Source of the DNA: Ditylenchus dipsaci
Taxonomy: Eukaryota; Nematoda; Chromadorea; Rhabditida; Anguinidae
Direction: 5' to 3'
Length of the DNA stretch: 64,000 nucleotides
Assembly: GCA_004194705.1 (NCBI GenBank)
Contig: SADC01001301.1
Span: 796,999 to 860,998, forward strand
This document shows positions 45,653-56,900 of this stretch, piece after piece; the first letter of the stretch is position 1; each line of letters starts with the position of its first letter. A program made the translations under genes and the position numbers. The notes under the pieces were generated by a model. That model did no database searches. It saw nothing but the letters and a program-made list of their open reading frames with translations, and was not told where the DNA came from.

Positions 45653-46050
45653 CGTCAGTAGATGAGGGTCGATAAGGCTAGGAAAGATATAGGGCTAAGA
45701 GATAGATTGGAAGTTTAAAATATAGACAAGAGGTTTTCGAAGAATTTCGGGAATTTCGGCTCAATTTTCTTCTTCTACCTTTTTCCTCATTCCTCCAGTT
45801 TTCCGTTCAGTTTTCCCTTCAGTGCATTTTTCCTTCAATGCATTTTAAACTTTCAAACAATCTTCAAAATTCCTTCACTTGGTAAATGAAGGATTTTTTC
45901 CTTCACCTTCACCTTCATTGGGTTCATGACGTGAAGGCTTCACGTCATTGAATTTTTTTTAAATATCAGCCCTTCCTTCATGCCGTCCTTCATGGCTATG
46001 AAGTGAAGGTGAAGTGAAGGGACGTTTGACGGACGTCATGACGTTTGTTA
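45195..46050. repeat. CCTTCACGTCA phrase arrays around a coding exon
   Basis: A plus-oriented array (45195-45490) of ccttcaatcttcacgtcagt-like phrases lies on one side of the exon at 45535-45652. A second array (45775-46050) begins in the same sense and ends in inverse phrases (gtgaagggacg, gacgtcatgacg). The layout resembles the phrase-repeat foldbacks elsewhere in the window. Confidence 0.5.
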
Positions 46051-46239
46051 CAACTCTGCCTCCGACTACTCGATTTTGCATATAAAATATCTTTGAATTT
46101 TTGTGTACTAAAAAAAATTTTTTGCATAGTTTGATTTTTTTAAATGGGAGTGAGAAACCCAATTTTTGAGCTAAGCAGAGTTTTTTTTGCGAGTTTTACG
46201 AGCAAACCCAGCCATTTTCAATATGAGTGCCACTTTTAC

Positions 46240-46450
46240 ACCAAACTATTATAAACTTCCCAAAAATACTATAAATCATCCGGAACCACCTGAAACCATT
46301 TCAAACTACCTTTAAAATCGCGAATAGTCTTGAATAGCGTGGTTAGAGGTATTCAAGGTTATTTTTGGAGGTTTAGGCCAGTTTGCTGCAGTTTCGGATG
46401 TGTGGTTAATGTTGTGGGAGAGAGCGGTTGTTTAGTGGTAGGTTTGGAGT
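46240..46450. repeat. strand-skewed short-period repeat
   Basis: A C/A-rich half with words such as ggaaccacctgaaacc and caaactaccttt is followed by a G/T-rich half with words such as ggaggtttaggcc and ggatgtgtggtt. The skew flips near 46335. A similar structure is at 51070-51340, and the C-rich half alone at about 6990-7170. Confidence 0.4.
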
Positions 46451-47091
46451 GGATTGAGGGGATAAAACTGTAAGAATGTGCGAATAGAACTTTAAATGGT
46501 CAACAGTTACTCAACTTTTCAGAAAAATCACGAGTAACTCGTGATCCAGAACTCTTGTTATGAAAAATAAAGTGTAATGTATTATTTGAAACAAGAGAAA
46601 CAGAGCCACCAAATGGCATTTGTTTTAAAAATGAAAATTTACATATCTTAAAAAAATCCGAACGAACATAGGCGACAACTCAATACTTGGGTTTCTAAAA
46701 CGAGTTGATTAGGTCCAAAGTCATTCGTTCAAGCGACTCACGCTTTATATTTTTATCCAATACTGTAAAACCCACTTGAATACAGCCCCAAATGCTTTTA
46801 GATAGCATTACTTTTGTATATCTATTAAATAAAAGAAAGATAATAGGTAAGTTAAGAAAAGTGGAAAATTTTAAAAATTTGGTGTTCAATGGCGTTGGAG
46901 TCGGAGTCAAAGTATGTGAACAGTTGCACCACATCATAGTCGGAGGTGTTAAAATACTCCCGAGTAGTTGGAGGCGGAGGCGGAGTCGCAGTATGTTAAC
47001 GTAGTTTAAGCCTAAAGCCTAAAATAAACGCCAGGGAGACCAAGTGAAATGGTGGTAGTAAGACTAAAAACGGCAGTAGTATTCACCTATA

Positions 47092-47845
47092 CAGGGTGCG
47101 CCAAAAGTCCTGACACGGACAAAAATTCAAGATTTTTATGTCCAAACCTAACAATATTAAAAAAACAATTATACCATTCGAAAGCTTAGACAATTCTGCA
47201 CAAGATGCATCATTCAGAATTTTAAATACCAACCTTTCGCGTATTCTTTTACGCCAACTTTCGACCGCCGAGGCGAGCAAATTTACATCAATTTAATTGG
47301 TTTGCTGCACACTTTATAACAGTTATGGGCAATTTAGTTGTCATTCGAAAGCTTATCTTTGTGCCTACAAAATTAGTGGTGAACGAAATAGTTTGGTTGA
47401 GCACGAAAAAAGATTCGACTGTTTTAATGATTTTATCTTCAGTTCCCTTAACTTTTTTCATATTTCTTAAATTTGTCCTTTAAAAAGGGTCTCATTTTAA
47501 TGGTCATATCTTTTTGTAGAACCGAATAAAAATTTTTTCAGCGCATATGTTTCAAAGTTAAGTCAGGGCTTTCGAATGGTATATTTGCCTTCGAAGTTTA
47601 TGTATCACAAAAGGTGCAGCAAACCAATTAAATTGATGTAAATTTGCTCGCCTCGGCGGTCGAAAGTTGGCGGAAAAGAATACGTGCCTACGTAAATGCG
47701 AAAGGTTGATTTTTTAAATTCTCAATGATGCATCTTGTGCAGAATTGTCTAAGCTTTCGAATGGTATTATTGTTTTTTTAATATTGTTAGGTTGGACATA
47801 AAAATCTTGAATTTTTGTCCGTGTCAGGACTTTTGGCGCACCCTG
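47092..47845. mobile_element. TA-flanked foldback with CAGGGTGCGCC ends
   Basis: The 754 bp palindromic element has ends cagggtgcgccaaaagtcct and aggacttttggcgcaccctg between TA dinucleotides (47090-47091 and 47846-47847). The arms include atacgcgaaagg/cctttcgcgta-like words and exceed 200 bp. TA duplication and cagggtg ends fit Tc1/mariner-type MITEs. No transposase was found. Confidence 0.88.
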
Positions 47846-48648
47846 TATAGGCCCTAAGAAGTGAAACGCATTTAAAACTTATTACTTTTTCTTATATTTG
47901 ACCAAAATTTAGTCAAAAATGACCCTAAAACACCCCATAAAGATTATCTGGCCTATATGAGTCGACTCACATACTCCCGAGTAGTCGGATGCGGAGGCGG
48001 AGTTGCGAATATGCGAACTAGCTTTTACCATCACAAATCCCTCAACTATATGTGATTAGAAATCCCGTGATCTGCGCTTTCTGTTAAGCTGAAAATAAAA
48101 ATCAGCGAGACTTGCCCCTTTGCAGTTGCATGAGCAAATATCTCGACTTGGATAGTCCAGAAGGGCAGCTGACCCACAGATACCGACTTTTTGGATTTTT
48201 TTTCACCATCGTGTTCAGCGTAGAATTCTACAATAGAGCCCATATTTCTCGCGCTCCGGCACCGGAGTGTTGAACAAGCCTAATGTGTCTGGTAAAAAAA
48301 TTACAGACTGAAACAATTATCATCTTTTTTGAAATTACAATGTATATTTTAAATAAGCTCTAAAGTTTTTTTCTCATGACCAGTTTTAACAGTTCTCAAA
48401 ATCCTATTTTCAACGAAACAAAAATAAAAATAATTGAAATTGGTTTAGTGGCTTTGACACTACAATAAGTAAAGAAACCAACAATCGAGCTTGAACAATT
48501 AATATCATAATGCAATAGGTCAAGTTTACACATTTTCTTTTTAGTTTCAGACGGATGTGAATTTTTTTTTCACACGACTTAATTGCTTTTCGAAAGTTCT
48601 TTTAAAATGGTTTAAAGTTTCGTTTATTTATTTTTTTTTGAATTTGTT

Positions 48649-51600
48649 ATGGAGCTGTATTTTTTTCGCCCAGAAGAACATCACCGACTTTATGGCTGCA
48701 TTGATATTACAGTTCAGGATGTGCCGCTTGAAAAACGAAAACATGTCGTTGAAGGGCTAATTACTATTGTATTGACAGCTATTTACTATGTAAGTTTATA
48801 TTTCTTTTTAAATTCTAGAAAGCTAATACCGTAGGCTTTTTAATTGCTGGCCCGGCCGATAATTTTCAACCCCTCAAAAGCCCCTAACAAAGAAGCCTCG
48901 CAAAATTTTCTTTCAGTCGTTCATGAGAGTTAAGTTCCATTGCCAATATGCAAGCTTTTATCAAATTCTTTGAGATTGTGTCGTTTTTTGTCTAGGAGCG
49001 CTTGTTGTTTTTAGTAATTTTTTGGATTATTATTAAGCAAGAGTATATCTAGATATCTTAGGCTCATTTTGAAGTCTAAATTACGCTGCAAGCCCTTGCC
49101 TAAGCTGAAAAAATCCCAGTGAAAAGGGGATGGGGGGAAGGGAAGGCAAAAACACCGGCCTCTCCCTCGTATTATTCAAACAATACCATATTTATTCTAA
49201 CAGAAGGCCATGACCTTCTATCTTTCGACCTCCAATTTTTTTTGGGTTTGCGTTAAAAATGCAATAAACTGTGGTTTACCCCTAGTTTTGGCCCTAAGGG
49301 GTGGCCTTCTATTAGAAACTGGCCTTTTAATAAAGAGTGGCCTTCTATTAGAGTAAATACGGCAATCAAAGTTAACAAAAAAATAATTTGACAAAATAAC
49401 AGACTCTGTACATTCCATGTCTACCATCCATCTATCGCCATATAAAAAACCTTGTTACAAACTGCTCTTCTACATCAGCATAGTTGACTGCTCTATTCTT
49501 TGGGTCTTAGGGTTTGCACATGGCTATTTTGCAATTACTGGTGCAGTTTTTTGCTCACATCCTACCTTTATCTACTTCCTAGGTTGCCATCTAGTTTGTA
49601 TGTTATTTTATTGTATTTTTTGTAACTTAAAAATTGTTATTACTTTTAAAGTTGGTTGGATCTGTGAGAGTTCTGGTCAGTTGTGTTTAGTAATAAACAG
49701 GTCTGTGGCAATTCTTTCTCCTAGAATGGAAAACACTCTGTTCGGAGGTATATTCTATGAATACAAAAACTACTTTTATACTGACGTATATTTCAGGCAA
49801 ACGCATTTACCTGTGGATAGGCGCCTCTATTCTTTGGGGCACTTATTGGCTTTTGTTTGTTATTCCAGTGCTGTTTACTGGCATCTATTTTAGCTGGTTT
49901 TCTAGTCCGTACGTGGGTTATCGGGATGAACTTATTGATAATGTATGTTGAAATCAAAAATCGATCATGTATATTTCAACTTTTAAAGAAAAATAATTCA
50001 GTATGTGACCAATATGCACCTGATATGGGATGGAGGTTTTTCTGTAGTCTTGCCTTTGTGCTACTTTGTTTTTTTGCTGATTTTTTTTGCAGAAACATAT
50101 AAATTGCAGAGTGGTAAAACGGTTTTGAGACAGCAGAAAATGGTAAATAATCAAAGATGATAAAAATTTATATTCATAAAAATTTAGATGCTTATACAGG
50201 TGTCTGTGATGAGTGTGCTCAATTTCGCTTCTTGCTTTACTTATGTGACTAATCTTTATTTTGCTCCATCCGAATTCTTCATGCATTTTGAATATTTTTG
50301 CTGGTTTCACATACATGGTGCGTTAATATTAGTGTGTACAAAAAACCAGGAATTGGTTCAGTAAATGGGGGCTTCAAAAAAATCTTCGCGGCGAAGGATT
50401 ACCATTTGGATATCAAAAAAGTGCCAGAATGCACCATTATAAAGTTTAAAGTTATAGTTGCAGTTATAGTTAGAGTTATTGTTATAAGTTAAATGCACTA
50501 TTTTTATTAGTGCATCTCAAGAAGTTTAAGTCAGTGTTAAACTTAGAGTTACTTTAAAAGGGGAATGCAGCATTTTAGAGTTAAAGTTAAACATTAAAGT
50601 TTAAAGTTGAAATTTATACAGGGCGAATAAAAAAACTCTACCATTTTTAATAAATAGTTAAAGTTTAAACATCAAAGATAAGCTTAAAGTTCAAGTAAAA
50701 GTTAGAACATTATAGAATTGAAGTTCAAACCAAGATGAGATCAGCATGACAAATATAGTTGTCAGAAATCCGAATTTTGCATTTTAAGTCAATATATTTT
50801 CTGATTCACATGTGAATATACGCCTCCATATGTTTAGGTGTTTTTTGTTCAGGCGTGATTTTAGGTTTCCACCTTATTCAGGAGTGAATCTAAGCGTCTA
50901 TCTGATTCACATGAGAATTCAAGGAAGCGTGAATGACACCTGGCGTGAATTCACAGATTCAGGCAAAAATTGCCATATGAATTGACTTGCGAATCAGGTT
51001 GACGAGTGAATTCTAAATAAATTTACACGTAAATTTATACGTTAATTGTATGAATCATACCTTTAAAGCAGCCCTACAACACAGTCATTAATAAGCTACA
51101 CTAGTTATTTCCATACTACTCTACACTATCACTATAGCACTCCTACAACACCATTAAATAACTCCCACACAAGATTCTAGAGTGGTCTGGGTGATTTGGA
51201 TAGTTTGTGGCGGTTTAAAGTGATTCATGGTGGCTGAGGGTGCTTTAGGGTGGTTTGTAGTGTTTTGGATTGTTTAAGGTGGGATGTTTAAGTATAGAAT
51301 GGTTCGGTGTGTTTTGTGGTGGTTTGGGGTGGGAAAATTCCACATTGGCAAGGTTTTTGGCGTAAAAAAAACTCAAAAAATCTTAGCGTTGAGGTATGAC
51401 TTTTCAAAAATCAAAATTAAACAAACATGACCGAAATTCGAGTTTTTTTTAATTTTTCGGATTTTGATTTTTCCAAAAACCATAGCTACACACTCAAATT
51501 TTCAAAAAAATCTGTTAAGCGGGTTTTGTAGGTCTTGAACGGCGCTACATAATGTGCTAAAATATTCTTGCAGTGAGTGAACAACAAGGAATCTAGTAGA

Positions 51601-52215
51601 TTCTTTTGTTCTTCAGCATGCGCAGTGAAACACAATGCTAGGCCCTAGATAATATGATTGGTTCTTGACAGGGCAGTAGCAAACCCATTATTCCAAATAT
51701 TCTTGGTTGACACCTCGAATTGGGTAATTAAACCCGCAATGAAAATCGTGAAAAAAGGCGCGGAGAGGGTAAATATACTGGCAACTGGAATTCTTAGTTA
51801 CAGTCGAACCTCCTGCGGGACGGGAAAAATGGTCGTTATACGAAGGGTATACTTGATTATGTCCTAGTCAAATCCAACCAAATTTTTACCAGTGGTTTTT
51901 TATATCAAGGGTTGGATAATCTAGGTTTGACTGTAATATGCTTCTGCTTTCTAATATTTCAAATAAATTTGTTTAGGACTTCCACCAATAATTTACTTAT
52001 TGTTTAATGCTACTATAAGAAATGACACTAAAAAAATGTTTAAAACTATTTTATTAGAAACAGTAAACAAAAGATATTTAAAATTAGATCAGCGAACAAT
52101 GTTATTTCCAATACTAAATAAAAATGCAAATAAAGTTTGTATAGAACATGTAAGTTCCATGATGGAGCCTTGTCTTTTGGCTTACATCACACTTTTTTTG
52201 CTTGATATTTGTTAA
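48649..52215 (+). CDS. Srt-class seven-transmembrane chemoreceptor gene with a one-base deletion
   Basis: The exons are 48649-48789, 49403-49597, 49652-49747, 49797-49942, 50002-50142, 50200-50317 and 51977-52215. Diagnostic words are MELYFFRPEE at the start, GAVFCSHPTFIYFLGC (TM2-TM3), SSGQLCLVINR after TM3, YLWIGASILWGTYWLLF (TM4), LPLCYFVFLLIFFAE (TM5), SVLNFASCF (TM6) and HIHG with LPPIIYLLFNATIR (TM7). This is the layout of nematode Srt receptors, expected to act in chemosensory neuron membranes. In exon 2 the frame that joins exon 1 (TLYIPCLPSIYRHI) shifts by one base near 49448-49453 relative to PCYKLLF; the paralogue has an extra C (aaaaaccc). The gene is therefore a recent pseudogene, or the base is an assembly error. 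The last intron is 1.66 kb and holds repeats. A TAA at 50362 is reached if that splice is skipped. Confidence 0.85.
49186..49372. mobile_element. ACCGTATTT-family MITE in Srt intron 1
   Basis: It has left end ccatatttattctaacagaa and right end ttctattagagtaaatacgg, with ggccttctattag words in the interior. The left end has a c-to-a change from the family consensus. It lies in the first intron of the plus-strand receptor gene, about 30 bases before exon 2. Confidence 0.6.
50440..51010 (+). repeat. short-period repeats in the last Srt intron
   Basis: From 50450 to 50720 the hexamers agttat, agttaaa and gtttaaa recur. From 50800 to 51010, gattcacatg/gtgaattc words appear in both orientations, so the stretch can fold back on itself. 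Neither part has coding content. Confidence 0.45.
51070..51340. repeat. strand-skewed short-period repeat in the last Srt intron
   Basis: A C/A-rich half (tactctacactatcactata, actcctacaacacc) changes at about 51175 to a G/T-rich half (gtggtttgtagtgttttgg, ggtggtttggggtgg). The G-rich words approximate complements of the C-rich words. It is similar in design to 46240-46450. Confidence 0.45.
51801..51933. mobile_element. pogo/Tigger-like MITE with TA duplication
   Basis: The 133 bp element starts cagtcgaacctcctgcggga and ends ataatctaggtttgactg between TA dinucleotides. It lies in the last intron of the plus-strand receptor gene, 43 bases before the final exon. Confidence 0.8.
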
Positions 52216-52635
52216 TAAATACATTCATGTACAGATATTTTTGCAGTTTAGTAAAACAAAACAAAAAAAAGCGAAAGCTGTTATTCTTTCAAGATGAATT
52301 TCACACAAATTTTATGTTAACAACTTCACTAAACGATTTGAAAAATAACAAAGTTGAATGTCTTTTATAAATTCCGTGAAAAATACAAACAATAAAATAA
52401 TCAGATCTAAGGTTTCGAAAAAGAGTAGTATTTGCAAGCACTACTTAAAACACCAAATATTTGTGTATGCTCAGAAGAAGCCATTGTTTTGTCAAAATTT
52501 GTTGATTTTGTGCTGTTATGTAGTTGCACAAGAAAACTTCAAAACCTACCTTCTCTAGACCTGTATCTTTTCTTTAAAATGGTATATAAAGTTTAGAAAA
52601 TTTTACAATAGTCATTATTTAGACCCACCCAAATA

Positions 52636-52891
52636 TTGTGAGGTCATTTTGAGAAGTTGACCGCCATTTTCATTACTTCAACAATCAGAACTTGTATTGA
52701 ATATTTCGCGTTAGAAAAACATCTTATCACCATGTTATAGTGCAGTGCAGGAGAAACAAAATATTTTATAGAATAACTTTCATATCAGCGTAACGCTCAA
52801 TGAACAAAACAAATTTAGATAAAAATTGGTATGGAGTCGAACTCCATGACAAAAATGCTTGTCAACTTCTCCTAATGACCTCACAATTGCT
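52636..52891. mobile_element. small foldback, GAGGTCATTTTGAGAAGTTGAC arms
   Basis: The left word attgtgaggtcattttgaga faces its inverse tctcctaatgacctcacaat at the right. Related words occur at 29044-29100. No flanking duplication was made out. Confidence 0.5.
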
Positions 52892-53589
52892 TGGAGTCAA
52901 ATGGACACTTTTAGAAAAATATCTGTGTAAGTTTTATATGTCATTTGAAAGAAGATATGCAAGGCTACAAATAGTATTGATGAAAGATAAAGCTTTTAAA
53001 ATCCGTTCCGAACTTATTATTAGCGGCATGCAAGTGCGATTCAAAAAAGCTAGACGGATATTTTTTCCAGCTGTCTCATTTTCTGTCGTTTTGCATCAAA
53101 TCTAAAATTTATGACGCTTTCTCTTACAAGATTGTGTTCTATATATAATGTACACAAAACAATAATTTGAAAACATCATTTAAAAAATGAGGTTGGCGCA
53201 TTCAAATTGCTGTGCTTATAGAATTTTCAGATCTTCTTAGAAAATCACCTAATTAACATAACACTTTTTCTAATTTTTTCGGTTTCGTAATTAATGTCTC
53301 TTAAATGTCTCGTATATGTTCCTTTTTTCTGGCACCTTTTTAGAAGACCTCATTAAAGTTTTTTGTATTGAATGACATTTTTAATTTTCACAACAAATTC
53401 CTGTTTCTCAGAATTTTACACTCTGTGGAAGTGGTGCATCACTCATTCGATGAAAATAATTTTCAATGGTTAAACTACGAAAAAATAACAGATCTTAATA
53501 TTTTTCAAAAATACTCGACTTGGCCTTAAAAACACTTTTTTTGCACGTTGCAGAACTAAAACGTCAAAAAAGGCGTTTTTGAGCTAGGC

Positions 53590-53777
53590 CAGGGTTGGTA
53601 ATGAAAAATTTCGAAAAAGGACATTTGGATAAAAAAGATTTTATTACATTTTATCCAGTGCTTATTGCTATTTGGAGCGAAAAAAAAGATTTTGATTGAA
53701 AACTTCAAAAATAAAAAAGATTTTGGGTCCCAAAAAAAAAGGACGAATCTTTTAAAAAAGGACGATCATGAACCCTG
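53590..53777. mobile_element. hAT-like MITE, CAGGG family, copy 5
   Basis: The 188 bp element runs from CAGGGTTGGTAATG to CATGAACCCTG, with the perfect 8 bp duplication agctaggc (53582-53589 and 53778-53785). It has the same interior vocabulary as the copies at 118 and 3118. Confidence 0.88.
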
Positions 53778-53978
53778 AGCTAGGCGGAAGACGGGTACTA
53801 AATGGACATGGGAATACACCTCAATACCTCTTCTTCTTACGTCTGTCCCGCTTGAAAACAAGGTGTAGGACAGCCGTTTTTATTTAATTTGTGTCAATTA
53901 TAAATGTTGATGAAAATCTCTTTTTGATGAAGAAAAAGGACATTAAGAACAAAAAGCGACACTTTCATTCAGGTGACT

Positions 53979-56900
53979 TCACATTAATGTAGCCTTTTTG
54001 ATGCCTTGAGTTCGGTTAATCTGAGGTTTGACTGTAGTAACAGTACTTTTGAATTCTCTTTCAGAAATTTTACAAAAAACTTTCTTTATCATGCGCTTAG
54101 CATCTTTTTGGATAGTAGAATTAAAAGCTAAGTAAATCACTGGCGGAAAACCTAAAACAATAAAGATTAAATTTTATTTTAAATTGATTCACCATGTATA
54201 TGTAACCAGCAAAATTCAGCGAAATGCATCAAAGCTTCAGTTGTGACAAAATACATCATGTACACATAGATAGAGCAGCAACAAAATTTAACATGCTGAT
54301 AATAAACACTTGCAGCAGCATCTGTTATTTTTTATTTATTTAAATAATTAACACTCCACCGATCGAGCAGCCACTTTACTTTTTTCTACTCACAGTCCGA
54401 TTTTCAAGCTTTTTTTTGAATCCGGAAACCAAATTAAAAAATTCCACGCATAGAGCGGTTAACAACTAGGGTCTGAAATGGTCATATGACTTCATTGAAC
54501 GGGTGCTTTAATACAAAATTATCAGTCATTTAGATTCCGGTCATTTCCTGACGTTTTCTAAAACTAGTTGACGATCTCTTAACGACAGTCCCTTTTACGT
54601 CACGGTGTTTTGTTTGCTGAATATTTAATAAATCCCCCACGCAGAGTGCTCAGATGGAAGAGATAACCTCATATTTGCCTTTCTCGGCCTCGATTTCATG
54701 AGAAACTTTTTTTTTAATTCTGAGAGAACATTTTTTTAATCACACGGGGGAGTTCCCGTATCATGGAGTTCCTGTCATTGATTCACACATTCAATGTTTT
54801 AAGGATTCACTTATGGGTGAATAATTTAGAATTGTTTAAATATTTTTTAACATAAAAATTATTTTTGAGCACAAAAAATGACACCAGTATAAAAATTAAA
54901 AATATCAGTAACTTGAGAGCCTCACACCCTGCGCCACTAACCACTCGGCAACCCAAACACACATTCCAATGTCATGCTAACAGTCATGTATAGTTAAACT
55001 GAATTCGCAAATTTTCAGCATGCTCAGCTTGCTTATGAAAACTCTCTTCAAAATGATGTGTAATGCCAAATAAATTACCATTTTTGTTGTTTGGCAACTT
55101 CTTTGGTGACCTGCACTTTTTGAGACTTGGCAAAGAATGCTATTGCAAATATAATATAAAGCATAGGTACACCTACAGCAAAGACTGCATTCCAAATAAT
55201 GTGTAAATAAGAAACATACTAAAGATAAAAATATTTGTACGTTGACAAAAAGTGCCTGTTGTATTTTTTTATATTTACAGGCTAGGGGTGAATGTTGCGT
55301 GGATTTTTTACTTTTTTGTTTTCTTTTCTCAACCATATTTTTGATCGATTGGCTCATCTGTTAATACATTATTGGCCAACTTTTCACACAGAATGCGAAA
55401 ATGTTATCATAATCAAAATATTTTCTGAAAAATCTTATGGGAAACATGAAACTAACTGAAACATTCGTACTGTATTTCCCCCACATATCTTTTTTCTATT
55501 CAAAATCATGTTCTTCTCACTGTGTTTTGGCTGCTTTTTCGTGATAGCTACTTGGCAACTTACCACTGAGACGGTAGCTAAGACAGCAAGCTACACTTTG
55601 AGTGGTATATTGCCTAATAACTATCTAAAAAGCGAGAACCATGACGAAAAGCCATAACACAAGAATCCTAAAAAGGTACGTGAGGGAAATACGGCATGAA
55701 TGTTTCGGTCAATTTTTACGTTTTTGTGAGATTTTTCAATAAAAAATTTAATTCTGATAATATTTTTAGATTCTGCGTAAAAACTGGCCAAGTAATGTTT
55801 TAACAGATGAGTTATTATCAATAAAAAATGCGGCGAAGAAAATAAAAAACAACAATGGTTAAAAATCCCACGCAACATGCACCCCCTCCTCCCCTTTAAA
55901 GGACCATACTTGTTAATAACGATGAGAATTTGACAAATTCGAATGCGCGCGGGGCACTTCTCTTTCGTCTCGCTCTCTACTCTTTTGAGTCGTTCAAAAT
56001 AACTCAAAAGAGTACAGTGCGAAGCGAAAGAGAAGTGTCCCGCGCGCATTTGAATTTGCCAAGTTCTCATTGTTATCAACAAGTATGGTCCTTTAAGAGG
56101 AATTTGAAAATTCGCAGTGACTTTTCGAGTGTCTAAACAAATCGACCATGCTGAATACGAATCTAATGCAAAATTTAAGTTGGTCCAGCAAAAAAAATTT
56201 ATGCCGAAGACTTTAAATTTTGTTGTTTTCTTTAGGGCTTTTGCTTCACACTCGGGCTATCAGGCAGGCGCCTTACAGGCGCCCAACCTTTTTCGGAGAA
56301 CATCCTCTTTTTGTAATGTCTCAAATATATTTCAATAATATTCCATTTTTGGCTTTAGGCACCTTACAATGAATGTAGGATCTTCACGATATCCTACGTA
56401 TGGGTTCAAAAGCCAAGAAAAATGGATGCCTGTAAACAGTAGTGGTGGGTTGAACAAAAACCAATAAACCCCAAAAGCTATAGATGTTCCTATCCACAAG
56501 TAGATACGATTGCCTAAATTTTTAAGTTAAAAATTATTGAGACAAGTTATTTAAAAATTAAAAAAGTTATTCACCAGCAAAAAGTTTAGTCTCAAGATCA
56601 GGAGATAGCATACCTACACATCTATTAATGACTAAGCAAAGCTGGCCAGAGCTTTCACACGACCAGCAAACTAAACAATTTGTGAGTTTGAGAATTTATT
56701 GCTTTTTACAAAATATTACGCCATAAATAACATCCAAGAAGGTACATTAGAGTAGGATGTGAGCAGAAAACTGCACCAGTAATAGCAAAATATCCGTGCA
56801 CAAATCCGATGGCCCAGAGTATAGCGCAGTCAACTATGCTGATGTAGAAGAGCAGTTTGTAACAAGGGTTTTTCATATGACGGTACATGGAAGGAATACA

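Larger units (their letters stand above)
44464..48262. repeat. inverted repeat pair, arms about 235 bp, 3.3 kb apart
   Basis: The left arm is 44464-44700 and the right arm about 48025-48262, inverse to each other at roughly 95 percent by eye. Both arms start outside with the palindrome CTCCGGTGCCGGAG and include catcgtgttcagcgtg and ccttctggactatccaag-type words. A short related piece occurs alone at 36235-36270. The arms may be the ends of one composite element that encloses exon 1 of the 42-45 kb gene, or simply two copies in opposite orientation. Confidence 0.65.
52216..53978. other. interval between the convergent receptor genes
   Basis: It holds a foldback (52636-52891), a CAGGG-family MITE (53590-53777) and AT-rich sequence. 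A 101-codon open frame at 52800-53105 overlaps the right arm of the foldback and is not called as a gene. No polyadenylation signal was assigned with confidence. Confidence 0.5.

Noticed and set aside
49417..49893. 158-codon continuous open frame as a single-exon gene
   Set aside because: It reads through two introns of the Srt gene. Comparison with the paralogue shows splice sites at 49597/49652 and 49747/49797.
52800..53105. 101-codon open frame as a gene
   Set aside because: Its 5' part overlaps the right arm of a foldback (52636-52891), it has no recognisable domain, and composition matches background.
54918..54965. tRNA gene on the minus strand (ttgccgagtggttagtggc)
   Set aside because: The A-box-like word is good, but no B box or paired arms follow at tRNA spacing; probably a SINE fragment.
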